This document shows positions 44,210 to 54,863 of a stretch of DNA of 64,000 nt, piece by piece; positions within the stretch are counted from its first letter, which is position 1, and each line of letters starts with the position of its first letter. Both the position numbers and the translations under genes were made by a program. The DNA is from Roridomyces roridus (lineage: Eukaryota; Basidiomycota; Agaricomycetes; Agaricales; Mycenaceae): contig JARKIF010000001.1 in assembly GCA_029378245.1 (NCBI GenBank), positions 4,092,001 through 4,156,000 on the forward strand. Direction: 5' to 3'. The notes below the pieces were generated by a model that was not told where the DNA came from, searched no databases, and saw only the letters and a program-made list of their open reading frames with translations.

Positions 44210-45829
44210 TCAGCTATTCTCAATATTTTTGGCAAATTTTGGCCAAAAATACCTGGGGAGGTGTTTCCTGATGGTGTCCCTGTAGTCCATCTTAAAAGCG
44301 ACATCCCCAGGACCACTCATCGCAGGACACGCAGAAGCAATCTTGGCCGCCACCTTCAAACGCACATCGTGCGTCATCACGGCGACAGCGCGCTCTTTAA
44401 ACGACACGCGCCGCAGGCTCGGGAAGCGAGCCAGCCATGGAACGAGTGTGCCAAACGTCACATTGTGCGCGGTGGTGAATGCGTTGCAGTAGGGAGGAGC
44501 GGTGGTGGAAAACATGACGTGCTCGACGCGGTGGAGCTGTGTCTCGGGTTGAAGGACATCTAAACTGACTTCCATCTCCCATGGAGGATGCACTGCGGTG
44601 AGGTCGAAGGTAAAGGATAGTGCGAGACTGTGCGATCCTGGGAGGCGAGCGATGGCGTCGAGAGCTGTGCAATATGCGACGTAGTTGAGGAACCATAACC
44701 CAAATGGCCTAGTCGAGACGGAGGGGAATGAAAGGTATATCCGCTCGACGTGCGGAGTGAGCGAAAGGAGAAGCGGGATGTAGGAGGCGGGTGCGCCAAG
44801 ATGCAATATTTTGCTGGAGATGTGAGGAGCCGAGGGTGATATCAACGAGGAGGGCCGAATCGATTCGGGTGCGCAGGAGAGGGTGCGGATATTCTCCTGG
44901 CGGGCTAAAAAGGCGACCAACTGGGCGAGCGTCACATTACTCTTCGGCTTCACCGTTACATCCCTGAACTGTATGTCGATGGATGCCAAGAAGGCCGAGT
45001 AAACCGAATCGGGGACACCGCGCAGATGGTGTATGATGAAGCGATGCCAGCCTCCAGATTCTTGGACGCAAGTGAGCAGCGTGTACTTTGTGGATAGACT
45101 CTGGATGTGTAGATCTCCTCTAAACCTGATTCGGCGGATCGGCGTGCGGAGGTCGGGCAAAACATCGTCGATTATCCGTTTTTCCGTCGACCATCCTGGG
45201 CCGAAAACTCGACGAAATTCCCATCCGAGGAATACAGAACAGTAAACCAGTACGATCAGAAGATATACTGGAGCCTGCAAGATCACTGCAAAAGCCCTTA
45301 CGAGGAATGGACCTGGTGCGAGGTCGAAAGAAAACCATTCCCATTCTGGCGGGGGTGGTCCGCAGGGGTGAGACACAGAAGTGGATTTCCGCCAAACAAC
45401 CAACAGGGTGTCCGTGGTGGTCTGCGGAAGGTGGATGAGAAGATGGAGACGTAGGGCATCTTCCTGGTCCAGCCTTTGCTCCGGCTCAAATCTGTCGTAT
45501 ATCAAGATGTCTGGAATGGGCGCCGTCGCGCCAAGGATGGGAGCTAGTCGCTGAAATTCGGATGCGTCCATGTCCTTGCAGTTCTCGAAACACTCCAACC
45601 GCTGGATTGGACAAATGTGGGCAACGAAAACGATGAGGTGGAGGGATTCGGAGAGCGCGAGTTTCACGGTCCCAGTTCGGAGCTCGTCATGCGAGATACC
45701 CAACAGAGAAAGCAGGTGTGGCGATGCGATGCGTCGGAGAATGGAGGACACATGCAGCGTTGTGCAGAGCTCATCTCTGCCCATGAAGGAGCATATTCGA
45801 TCAAGCAATTCGTCTGGGAGGTCTTCCAT
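44210..45829 (-). CDS. F-box-like protein with internal hydrophobic segment, L3
   Basis: Single exon, 539 aa, ATG at 45829 (MEDLPDELLDRICSFMGRDE). The F-box-like start, the TVKLALSESLHLIVFVA block, PIPDILIYDRF, a hydrophobic segment around residues 185-215 (FAVILQAPVYLLIVLVYCSV) and WSTEKRI follow the family order; the C-terminal part has VAYCTALDAIARLPGSH. The last 25 residues (RKHLPRYFWPKFAKNIENS) come from the adjacent AT-rich repeat, because the family's normal end is passed; so the native stop was probably lost. The only L copy on the minus strand. Function unknown. Confidence 0.75.
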   Translation of the reverse strand: MEDLPDELLDRICSFMGRDELCTTLHVSSILRRIASPHLLSLLGISHDELRTGTVKLALSESLHLIVFVAHICPIQRLECFENCKDMDASEFQRLAPILGATAPIPDILIYDRFEPEQRLDQEDALRLHLLIHLPQTTTDTLLVVWRKSTSVSHPCGPPPPEWEWFSFDLAPGPFLVRAFAVILQAPVYLLIVLVYCSVFLGWEFRRVFGPGWSTEKRIIDDVLPDLRTPIRRIRFRGDLHIQSLSTKYTLLTCVQESGGWHRFIIHHLRGVPDSVYSAFLASIDIQFRDVTVKPKSNVTLAQLVAFLARQENIRTLSCAPESIRPSSLISPSAPHISSKILHLGAPASYIPLLLSLTPHVERIYLSFPSVSTRPFGLWFLNYVAYCTALDAIARLPGSHSLALSFTFDLTAVHPPWEMEVSLDVLQPETQLHRVEHVMFSTTAPPYCNAFTTAHNVTFGTLVPWLARFPSLRRVSFKERAVAVMTHDVRLKVAAKIASACPAMSGPGDVAFKMDYRDTIRKHLPRYFWPKFAKNIENS

Positions 45830-46360
45830 TCGTCTTGAGGGAATCGTCAGTCAATGAAGCGGAAGTAGTGCATGTAACACGCACGGAAGGGCCCCCTTCA
45901 CTCCTAACATAGCTTGTAGCCTCAAAAATACGGTGCAAACGCCGTTGTCGGCAGAGATGATGAAAGTGGGAAGAAAGCAATTTTGATGCCAAGTCCGATT
46001 TGGTCTCTTGATTCTAACCTCCATGGACGTGTCCCAGACGAGCTCGTGGATCGTATCTGCTCATTCCTGAGTGTAGACTTACCAGCAGTCCTGCACGTAT
46101 CATCTCGTTTTCGCCGTATTGCATCGCCGCACTTGCTTTTTTGGTTGGGCATCTCGCTCTCTGACGTGCAAGCTGGCACCGTCAAGCTCGCGCTCTCCGA
46201 CTCGCTCCACCTCATTCTTTTTGTGGCACACATCTGTCCGATCCAACGAATCGCGTGCTTCAGGGGCCTCTGGCTTCGAGGGATTGAAAAGGAGAAGCAG
46301 GTGCACCCGGGGTCCATCGCTCGATTTGCACGATTGGCGTCGATCCTCGCCGCGATGCAT

Positions 46361-47294
46361 CAGGAAAAAGTTTTTTGCACAGTAGCTGCCACTCATTGTT
46401 TGATAGCTCGGGTAGCTGCAGGAGCCCTGGTAGAATTGGGTGAGATGCCTGGTAGCCCTTGGTAGCTTCAGTAGCTTCTGGTTTGTAGCCTGGTAGCAGC
46501 AGTAGCTCTTCACTCAGTGCTTAGTAGCACCTAATAGACCCTCCCCTGAAGTCAGTAGAACTGGTAGACTTGTGCAGAGTGCTCAGTAGCACCCAGTCTG
46601 AGATGGTGAGCTTTTGGTGAGCTGTTGAAATACAACACAAGTGGTGTGACAGAGCTCATAAATACTGCAATGTTCATAGAGTGCTTGTAGTGATTCAATT
46701 TCCAAAAAAAAAAATCCAAAAAAAAAAAAAACTACTTGTCAATGAAGAGCAAGTCACACTCACAACAAGTTCAAGTCCTGAACCACTTAGGCCACGCAGT
46801 TTTGATTGACTTTTGAGTCAGATTTGACTCTCCCACCCAATAACAAGACCAGTGTCAGACAGAAATCAAATATGTGCATGTTCCCAGAATGAGTCAGTAG
46901 AGCAAGGGAATTACTTGCAAGTTGCAAGTGCCAACACAGGTGGCACCCTGTTATCAAGCTTTTCTCAAACTTTGGCAAGCTCAATTAGTCTAGTAGTTTA
47001 GTTGTCTGGTCATAGAGATTGTTATTTACCGGAGGTCTCCTGTTCGAATCCTGCCCCTGACAAAAGTCGAAAAATTCCTCCCTAGGTTTGGAACACCATA
47101 GAAGCTTCTCTTTTGCAATCCAATTAATTGTTCATTATTGGGTGACCCTGCCTAGTCGCGCTGGTAGCTCGAGCTACTGAGAGCTACCGGGCGTTGGCAG
47201 GTGGCTACCAGGAGCCTAGTAGAGGGGTACTTGGCTACCCAGCTACAGGGGCTCCGGAGAACTACCAGAGCTACGTATCCAAGTGCATTTTCTG
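46361..47294. mobile_element. Degenerate hAT-like element (about 934 bp) in L4
   Basis: Left end CAGGAAAAAG..TTGCACAGTAGCT, right end inverted AGCTACG..AAGTGCATTTTCTG. Many GTAGC words lie in the first 250 bp and GCTAC words in the last 130 bp, in opposite orientation, like hAT subterminal repeats. A clean 8-bp duplication is not seen (CGATGCAT left, CTGATGTG right), so the insertion is older. Poly-A tracts sit near 46708-46730. No transposase. Confidence 0.6.
46975..47065 (+). repeat. Possible tRNA-derived SINE head inside the L4 insertion
   Basis: AGTCTAGTAGTTTAGTTGTC (box A-like) and CTGTTCGAATCCTG (box B-like), 45 bp apart. The T-arm does not pair, so it is not a functional tRNA. Confidence 0.35.
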
Positions 47295-48753
47295 CTGATG
47301 TGGCTCCCATCCCGGACGTTATCATATACGACTGCTTGGGCGGTGACAATGTTCTGCAGAGACCGAAAATGCGACACTCGGCGGTCGTGCGTCTCTTGGC
47401 AAGGCTTCCGCAAACTGCCACGCAGCACCTCCTTGTTCCCATGGATCGCTCAATGTTCGCCTCGGCTCCGTCGACTTTCCCCCCTGTATCACGGGAGCCC
47501 ACGCGCTACCCCAGGCACAGATGGTTAACCTGGAGGCCGTTCGACTGGGAGCGTGTCATCGCCAACCTCATGATCCTGCTCGTCAACTACAGCCTTGGTC
47601 TCATGTTTACATGGGTGTACCAGCTTTTGACCGGGCGTGAGTGGTCTGTCGAGGCACGTCTTACGGAAGACTTGGGTGCCCTCACCTCCTGGGACACGAT
47701 ACGGATCCAGATGTTAACGGAGAACCATACGCTGGTGACGTTCAGACGCACTATGGACCACATCCTCACAATGGGGGATTTGCGGGTTCAGGACAGGGAC
47801 ATTTGCTCGGTTCACTCGGCCCTTGTGGCAAAGCTCAACTGGGGACTGTCTCTCAAGCATCTCAGAACCGAGCCAGGGTGTATTATCACGTTTGCCGACC
47901 TCTTCGCCATTCTACACCGACACCCGGGGGTTACCCATTTGACCTGCGAGCCCTATTCGCTCTCGCCGTGCTGGTCCATCCCAGTGTTGCCGAGCGCGAC
48001 CAACATAACCAATATATGTGCAGCCCCCACTTATCTCCCTCATCTCCTTGCTGTCACTCCGAACGTGCAGCGAATCTTCATCTTATTCCCCAAATGCGAT
48101 TATTCTTCCTACCGGATTGCCGTCGACGCCATCATTCAGCATCCCGGCTCGAAGCCACTCACTCTGTCATTCAATCTCGACTTCATATCTCCCCTGGCAG
48201 GCCGACGTGCTCGACTCCGATGCCCCCGAGATACGCCTGCACCGCGTCACCTGTCTATACATACAGAACCGCGGCCTCGTCGGGCACCTCAGTCGCAGCG
48301 AACCCGCCAAGGAAGCGCTCGCTGCGTGGTTAAGCCGGTTCCCAAGGCTGAGCCACCTCTTTTTTGCCGTGGACATGTTCAAGGCCATGCCGTTCGATGA
48401 GCGTAGGGAATACGCCGAGTCGGTCAGCGCGTTGTGCGCGAGCTTGAATCCCTCGGATGTGCGTTTCTCCCTGCCGTATGATGAAACCATGCCGTGGCCG
48501 TGGGTGGCATGAAAGATGGGGTGCGAATGTCGTTTCGCGCGGAGGAATGAAGCGACTGTCCATGATGTGCAGTTGTTTTTTTGTTGAGAGTAATTTCTTG
48601 TCGCTCGAGTATCGAATCTTTCGTAGACGGAATTCCCAATTCTACCCCTCGGTTATTCGGTAGTCCGCAAACTGTACAGGACAACTCCATCTTGTAGTCC
48701 CTTTTGTTCCCGGTTAGATTGAAAATTTAACATTTGAGAACGTGAGCGTGTTT

Positions 48754-48840
48754 GGCATCAAACCTGCTTTCCTCCTACCCTCATCATCTCTGGATACCCC
48801 TGTCTGGTCTCACATCCTCTGCTGGATTCTGCTTCTCTCC
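48754..48840 (+). promoter_or_regulatory. Conserved upstream block of L5
   Basis: Counterpart of 36380-36460, ending about 95 bp before the L5 start. Confidence 0.45.
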
Positions 48841-48933
48841 GATACGCCACAAGATTTGTTGGGGCTCGTGTGCGTCTTTCCCCGATATAATTGCTGCATT
48901 CTGAATTCACCGACGATTCCCTCAAGACCGGCG

Positions 48934-50478
48934 ATGGAAAACTTGCCAAATAAATTGCTAGATTACATCTGCTCCTTCATGGACAGAGACGACCTATGCA
49001 AGACTATGCACATATCCTCCAGCTTTCGACGTGTCGCATCTACCCGCTTGCTTTCCTGGCTGGGCATCTCACAGTCCGACGTCCGATCCGGCACCGTGAA
49101 ACTCGCGCTATCAGACTCACTCCATCTCATTGTTTTCGTGGCCCACATATGCCCAATCCAGCGGCTCGAGTGTTTCGAGAACTCAGGCAATATGCCCGCA
49201 ACGGAGTTCCAGCGACTGACTCTCATCCTGGGCGCAGTTGCGCCGATTCCAGACATCTTTATCTACGACAGATTGGAACGAGGAAAATGGAGTGGCCTTG
49301 ACTCACGCCCTCAATCTCTCTTCATCCACCTCCCGCAAACCGCCACCGACACGCTGTTGGTTGTTTGGGATGATGAAACTCTTGTGTCTCACCCCGGCGG
49401 AGGACCTCCGCCAGATTGGGTCCTTCCCGTACCTGGAATTTTATTCGAAGGGGGCGCACTTGTGACGATGCTTCCAATATATCCCGTCTTCCTACTGGTT
49501 GACCAGTGGTGCATCTTCGTGGTATGGGGTTTCCGTCAAGTGTTCGGGCCCAAATGGTCGATCGCACAGCGGGTATCCAAAGATATTTCTCCCAAGTACC
49601 TCCACTTGCGTGGGGGAGTCCGCGTCCAGAGGCTATCGACCAAGTACACCGTAGTCACTTGCGGAGACACCGTCTGGAACCACTTCTTCATCAAACCTCT
49701 GCGGGGCGTCCCCGATGCGGTTCGCTCGAGGTTCCTCGCCTCCCTCGACCTCAAGTCTACGAACGTAACATTGGAGTCGGGGAGCAATGTCGCATTTGCC
49801 GAACTCGTGGTTTTTGTTGCCCGCCACGAGAACCTGCTCATCCTCGCCTGTGCCAAAGACTCGATTCGGCCTTCATCGCTGAAATCAACCTTGCCTTCTC
49901 ACATCTCCAGCAAGATAGTACATCTCGGTGCACCCGCCTCTTACATCCCCCATCTCCTGCCACTCACTCCGCGCGTCGAGCGGATATACCTTTCCTTCCC
50001 CTCACTTCCGACTTGGTTGTCAATGCTCTCCATCGGGCCACCGGTCTTTGACTACGCCGCCTATTGCACGGCGCTCACCGCCATCGCTCAGCTTACGGGA
50101 TCGCGCGTTCATGCCATGTCTTTCACATTCGACCTGACCGCTACGAATCTTCCGTGGCGAACAGGGACCAGCGAGGAGTTGCAGCCCGAGATGCAGCTTC
50201 ACGGCGTTGAGCACCTCATGCTTTTCACCACCGAGCCCAAGGAAAACATGTACACCGTGGCCACCGTTCGTGCGCTCACGCCGTGGTTAGCTCGTTTCCC
50301 CAGCTTGCGACGGGTATCGTTCGATAAGGACGCCATCGAGGGCATGTGGTTAGGTCAAGCTTGCAAGTTGAAGGAGGGGATCGCTGCGGTGTGTCTTCAG
50401 ATGAACAGTGCCGAGGATGTTGTTTTTGAGATTGAGAGGAAGGAGCGGATCGGGATGAATGTTCGAAATAGTTTGTAG
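48934..50478 (+). CDS. F-box-like protein with internal hydrophobic segment, L5
   Basis: Single exon, 514 aa, the best candidate for an intact family member. ATG at 48934 (MENLPNKLLDYICSFMDRDD); an in-frame extension upstream falls in the conserved non-coding block and is not used. Order: F-box-like region (1-45), RSGTVKLALSDSLHLIVFVA, HICPIQRL, AVAPIPDIFIYDRL, LPQTATDTLLVVWDD, hydrophobic segment (ALVTMLPIYPVFLLVDQWCI and on), RQVFGPKWSIAQRV, then a C-terminal half with HLLPLTPRVERIYLSFPS and VFDYAAYCTALTAIAQL. It ends EDVVFEIERKERIGMNVRNSL. It converges on the broken F-box-like gene with a 115-bp gap. Confidence 0.8.
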   Translation: MENLPNKLLDYICSFMDRDDLCKTMHISSSFRRVASTRLLSWLGISQSDVRSGTVKLALSDSLHLIVFVAHICPIQRLECFENSGNMPATEFQRLTLILGAVAPIPDIFIYDRLERGKWSGLDSRPQSLFIHLPQTATDTLLVVWDDETLVSHPGGGPPPDWVLPVPGILFEGGALVTMLPIYPVFLLVDQWCIFVVWGFRQVFGPKWSIAQRVSKDISPKYLHLRGGVRVQRLSTKYTVVTCGDTVWNHFFIKPLRGVPDAVRSRFLASLDLKSTNVTLESGSNVAFAELVVFVARHENLLILACAKDSIRPSSLKSTLPSHISSKIVHLGAPASYIPHLLPLTPRVERIYLSFPSLPTWLSMLSIGPPVFDYAAYCTALTAIAQLTGSRVHAMSFTFDLTATNLPWRTGTSEELQPEMQLHGVEHLMLFTTEPKENMYTVATVRALTPWLARFPSLRRVSFDKDAIEGMWLGQACKLKEGIAAVCLQMNSAEDVVFEIERKERIGMNVRNSL

Positions 50479-50593
50479 TTGCAGAACCTTTCGACGCCTC
50501 GTGGTTTACCTGCAGAGCATATCCCAGAACCAGACAATCTTGTAATAAAATTCGCAAACCCGAACAAGTGTGGGCAATACATGGCGCAAAACC

Positions 50594-51608
50594 CTACTTA
50601 TTAGGTCCAACTCGGCTCGACCACTTCCATAATATACTGGTTTCCTGGGAGGGTGTGAGCGTCCAACGAAAACAGTTCAGCAAAAAATCAAACATACGTT
50701 CAACCTGCCCCGCTACGCGCAAGGCAACAAATTCCTCGGCTCTGGACCAGAAATCAACACCTGTCAGAGCCCCCGCCAGCCAATCCTGCGGTGTATACAC
50801 AAAATCAACTCGAACAAAACGCACTTCATCCGCCAGTTCGGGATTATGAAGGTAGGGAATCCCATCTGTCGAAAACGAATCCCATCTGTCGAAAACACCA
50901 GAACGCGCAATCTATCGCCGCACATCCGGAAAATGTTGGGCACCAGCTGTGGCAGGGAATCGACACCACTGCCGAGAGCCAGATGGGTCAGGTTGGGGAT
51001 GGACGCCAAACCGGCGGGGAGGTTGTGAAAATGTTCAGCATACCTCTCGAGATGCGTGAGGTAGGAGAATAGTGCGTGGGTCCAGTCGACGCGCATCCGA
51101 GGCTCTCCCTCGTTCATCTCGGCCTGGGGATCTCTGAAAAAGCGCTCTAGTGCGCAGCTGAGCGCTGAGGCGTCGCAATGGCAGTGCACCTGCGATCTCC
51201 AGGAGAGATGCCAGTGGGTACACCCATGAGATCGACAGGTCGTCCAGGTTTTCGCAGGTCGAGAGGAGGAACCTGGCCTCCTCTTCGGGCACATCCTTCA
51301 AGAAGAGATGCCGGACGGAGTTGCGCAGAACCGGGGGTGGAAGATGTTGTATTTGAGACGCTCTAAAGTCAGGACAAGGCATCTCAAAGTCTATGGTACC
51401 GGTGTTTGGCTTGGACACGACGACCACGCGATACAGGAAATTTTCGACCCTGGAGGTCCAGTGAGAGCAGGTAGTGGATACGAGTGCAAGTTCATTACCA
51501 TGCTTTCACGCGCTTTGCCACAAGACTGAGTGTAGGCACGAAAAGCGGTTGAGAGTAAGCCACGAGCTCAAAGATTTGTCGCTCGAGCTCGGGCGGCAGA
51601 GTGGCCAT
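50594..51608 (-). pseudogene. F-box-like/LRR-type gene with two frameshifts
   Basis: Start at 51608 (MATLPPELERQIFELVAYSQ), the opening of a family common in mushrooms. An intron (51498-51450) joins KAW to VENFLYRVVVVS. Then come VRHLFLKDVPEEEARFLLST, CENLDDLSISWVY and LPLRRLSAQL. Near 51150 the frame moves to RDPQAEMNEGEPRMRVDWTH, LERYAEHFHNLP and IPNLTHLALGSG. A perfect 20-bp tandem duplication (50857-50896) then breaks it again; with one unit the text runs STDGIPYLHNPELADEVRFV and on to DWLAGALTGVDFWSRAEEFV. The K7 stop lies 49 bp upstream on the same strand. Substrate-adaptor function is possible for intact relatives, not for this copy. Confidence 0.75.
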
Positions 51609-51656
51609 GGGAGTGGAAGACAAGATGGGATTAATATTGATACGCCGATTCGCGAT

Positions 51657-54655
51657 TCAAATTCCGTGGGATGCAGCGAGGACAGAGCCAAAAACCGCCC
51701 TCTCAAAGTCTTCCACCGTAGGCAAAGGCTGATCGCCCAAAAGTCTATGCCGAAACTTGGACGTGGATGTTTGGTCCCAGTCGTTCTCGGACTGTGTCGA
51801 TTCCCTGGCCCCAATTCCATCTCCTTTCAAGCGCTGGACAATCTGACCAGCAGTCGGACGGTTCTCAGGAGTCGCGTGCCAGCACTCCTGGAGTAGCGCC
51901 CAAAGGCCGTCTAATGCACCAGATCCCGACAATGCCGGTAAGCGATTCGGACGCTGACCCGCAAGAATAGCCATGACAACCGCAATGTCGGAGCTCATCT
52001 CTGGGAACGGCAGCGTCCCCGCGAACAGCTGGATGGAGGGTATGAGCCATCACCTCACCGAGTGTGAAGAAGGGAGCATACCTCGTACACAACACATGCC
52101 CAGCTGTAAACATCCGTACGCCGACCATTCCGCCCACCTCGAAGCACTTCTGGTGCCTGGTAACGTGCTGTTCCACCCCGCGAAGGCATTGACGAGTGGG
52201 CAAATTGTACCGAGGACGCCGAGGCAGTGAAGGAAGAGAGCCCGAAATCCGCTATGCAGGCCCGTAGAGAACAGGTGACGAATATATTGTCCTACACCAG
52301 TCAATGGAAAGGGAACAGCACGGGAGAAGGACGACATACGCCTTTCAGGTCCCCATGGATGATGTCCTGGGCATGGAGATGCTCGAGGCCGAGAGCCACG
52401 TCGAGGACCTGCGGGACACATTCAGATAGATATACGCCGCTGAGGAAGAGCGCCGCGGCCGGAGACTCACGAGGGACAGAAGAAGCTCGGTATTGGACGA
52501 TTGTTTCTTCAAGAACGCCCGAACGTGTCCATTCTCCATCCACGGAGATACCAAGCAGAGACGCTGACGGAATTTGTAAAGCCCGTAGAAAGGGAGGAGG
52601 TTTGGATGAGAGAGCTGTCGCCAGATGACCGCCTCCCGGCTGAATCCCTACAGGGCGAAATCAGATTTTGAGTAATTGGAGGAAACGAGCAGGGACCTTC
52701 AGTACAGCATCTATATCCGACTCCTCGAATACTCTCATCATCTTCACGGCCACGCGTTGCCCGTGAGGACAGCCCGTATATACATCGCTAAAGGATCCAC
52801 CAGCCACCAGCCGCTCGTGTTCCAGATCGTCGAGAGTGAAGCATCGGGGATAGAGCATCGAGTAGTCCGACAGCCGTATGAGGGCTTTGGAAAGTAGACG
52901 TCGATCGGCTGGTGTGATATTTGCATCATCATCTAGCAACTTTTGACCATTCTCAGTACCACAAGAACAGCGCCCAGGCAACACTCACGTCTTGTAAAAG
53001 ATCCAAAAGCCACTGAGCAGAGTCGGGGCGCGCGGAGAGTTCGGTATGCCACTTCTCTTCTTCACAAAAGAGCCGATTTAGCCGACCGACAAGGTCGCGA
53101 ATAGTTGTCCCTTGAATTCATTCAGCGGATACACCGTGAAAGTGCAGTGCTTGCCCACCTCGCTCGCGATCACTGGGTAGCTCCGAGTCCGCCGGGAGCT
53201 CAAAGCCCTCATGCGGATACCCAAGGTCAAGACCCACATCCGCCTCCGCCTCGATCTGCTGCTGCGACTGCACGGGCTCATACACCTGCTGCTGCTGCTG
53301 CTGCTCCCCGTCCAACTCCACCGCGCCAAGCGGCAGTGATGCTTGAGGGGCGATAGGGCCTCAAGCGATAGGGGCCCTATCTGGCCCTAAATTAGGGCCC
53401 TATCGAGTCTGGGGTCAAGTCATAGGCCCTATTGAGGTCCTAAATCTTATCTTATCTTATCTTCACGTGACGTTCCAGAGGCCGGGAGCCTCTCAAACAC
53501 CTTGGAAACGAGGAGATCACAGAGGAGCAAGAACTCAAAGCCATCAATGCAACTGCAGAGTAGATGGAGCCGCAGAAATCAACGTATCAGAGCAATATCA
53601 GAGAATCAAACCCATCACGGACCTATTTCCTTTTTTGGCCACCCGCCTCGATAGGGCCCTATGGCGGGGCCCTATTTATAGGGGATTAGGGCCTCATAGG
53701 GCCCTATCGGTCGGCGGGGGTCGATTTAGGGGCCCTATCAGCATCACTGCCAAGCGGGCTAATGGGATGTACAGACTCATGTAGTCTCACCACGTTTGAA
53801 AGAGATATAACGAGTCTCCCGTGAGCGGTAAGAGTCGGATTGCCCGGTTTCAGGTGGAAGGTCAGTTCTTGGGTGCGGTCAGACGTGTCAAAGAGACATT
53901 GAGAGTGCATGACACACCGTGATCATCCAGTGCGGGGTTCCAGACATCCCCAACTCTAAAATTGGCGACACCGAGAATGCCTTCGCCTTGTTTTCTGCAA
54001 TCTTGATGGTCGATTATCTGAATGGTAATCACGGACTGCTCCTTAACAATCCTAAGAGCCTCTTTGGACGAGATCATGCGCGCAAGAGGAAACGAGAAGG
54101 ACGTACAAGTCAAAAAAACTGTTTCTCCAGTGTGGATTTAACGTCCTCGGCAAAACACTGGTGGCGTATGTCTGAATCTGCGTCCCATCGACAGTGATAA
54201 CAGCAAACGGGTCCGGGGGACGGAAAAGACTTCGTTTCTTCAGGCCGCTGACCCGGATATCTGTTGACACTCAGACGAGCAAAATGTGGACACTAGATTG
54301 ACCCACCCTTGAGCGTGATCACCTTCTCTCTAGTAGACAGTGAATGTGCGGTATGAGATGATGAGGATGGATTCACTTACCCACTCTGCTCGGGCGAGGC
54401 GTGTCTTTGGACTGCGATTTCACCTTGGCGGCTTCTACCCGTCGTTACGGGCTGTCCGTCATCAGCAGCATCCTTCCCCTTCCAGCGGGAGTTTGCGGGC
54501 ACCGTTACGAAACTGAAACGAGGACGGGCAATGGGGACTAGAGTCAGCATGAGCGGCGATTGCACGCTGGATGCACTGCCCGAGAGCAAGCTGGAAGTCC
54601 GCTGATTATCGTGGGACGAGGGAAAGCGCCGGCCAGATATAGAGCAGACGCCCAT
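51657..54655 (-). CDS. C2-polyQ-kinase K7, interrupted by a MITE
   Basis: ATG at 54655 ([17 protein letters not shown]) opens a Ser-rich leader. A NEDD4-type C2 follows ([20 protein letters not shown], then [12 protein letters not shown] and [12 protein letters not shown]), then [20 protein letters not shown] as in K5. No WW domain is present; instead comes a polyQ/acidic linker ([14 protein letters not shown]). The hAT MITE (53334-53749) lies in this linker exon, and its 416 bp plus 8-bp duplication shift the frame. Next, after a 50-nt intron, the family helix ([20 protein letters not shown]) and kinase exons: [57 protein letters not shown], ending [11 protein letters not shown] Arg is Gly. 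Unless the MITE is spliced out, the C2 and kinase halves cannot form one protein. Same domain logic and neighbour (DUF-D) as K5. Confidence 0.78.
53334..53749. mobile_element. hAT-type MITE, copy 2 (416 bp), in a K7 exon
   Basis: Same element as 5209-5623, with the same CAGTGATGC/GCATCACTG ends and very few differences over its whole length. Perfect 8-bp duplication CCAAGCGG at 53326-53333 and 53750-53757. Different target sites for near-identical copies mean recent mobility. Confidence 0.93.
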
Positions 54656-54863
54656 GGCAGGGTATGCGAGACATGGCGGTCAGGTTGTTGTGGTAGGGAA
54701 CAAGAGGTTCTGATCGCGTTCGATCAGTCGCGTCTTTCAATTCCTCCGCGACGGTGTCAGGAATATATGATGTGCATTATTATTTAACTTGGAGGTACAC
54801 TTTGAGTGTGGAGATATAGTGGTATGGGATCGTAGCAAAGGATAGTCCGAGACCCTCGGGCAA

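Larger units (their letters stand above)
45986..48512 (+). pseudogene. L-family gene L4, split by a TIR element and frameshifted
   Basis: Starts at 45986 (MPSPIWSLDSNLHGRVPDEL), with the F-box-like region, DVQAGTVKLALSDSLHLILF and HICPIQRI. It breaks at SILAA (46351) and resumes at 47295 with DVAPIPDVIIYDCLGGDN. The second part has the hydrophobic stretch (VIANLMILLVNYSLGLMFTW) and REWSVEARL. A frame change lies near 48187 (SFNLDF to YLPWQADVLDS), after which the family's C-terminus continues to 48512. It is the most diverged copy; the insertion plus frameshift make it non-functional as read. Confidence 0.8.

Noticed and set aside
46975..47065. Functional tRNA gene
   Set aside because: Box-like motifs are present, but the T-arm and acceptor stem do not pair.
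48742..48933. N-terminal extension of L5
   Set aside because: The in-frame stretch begins without ATG and lies in the block conserved as non-coding before L1 and L2.
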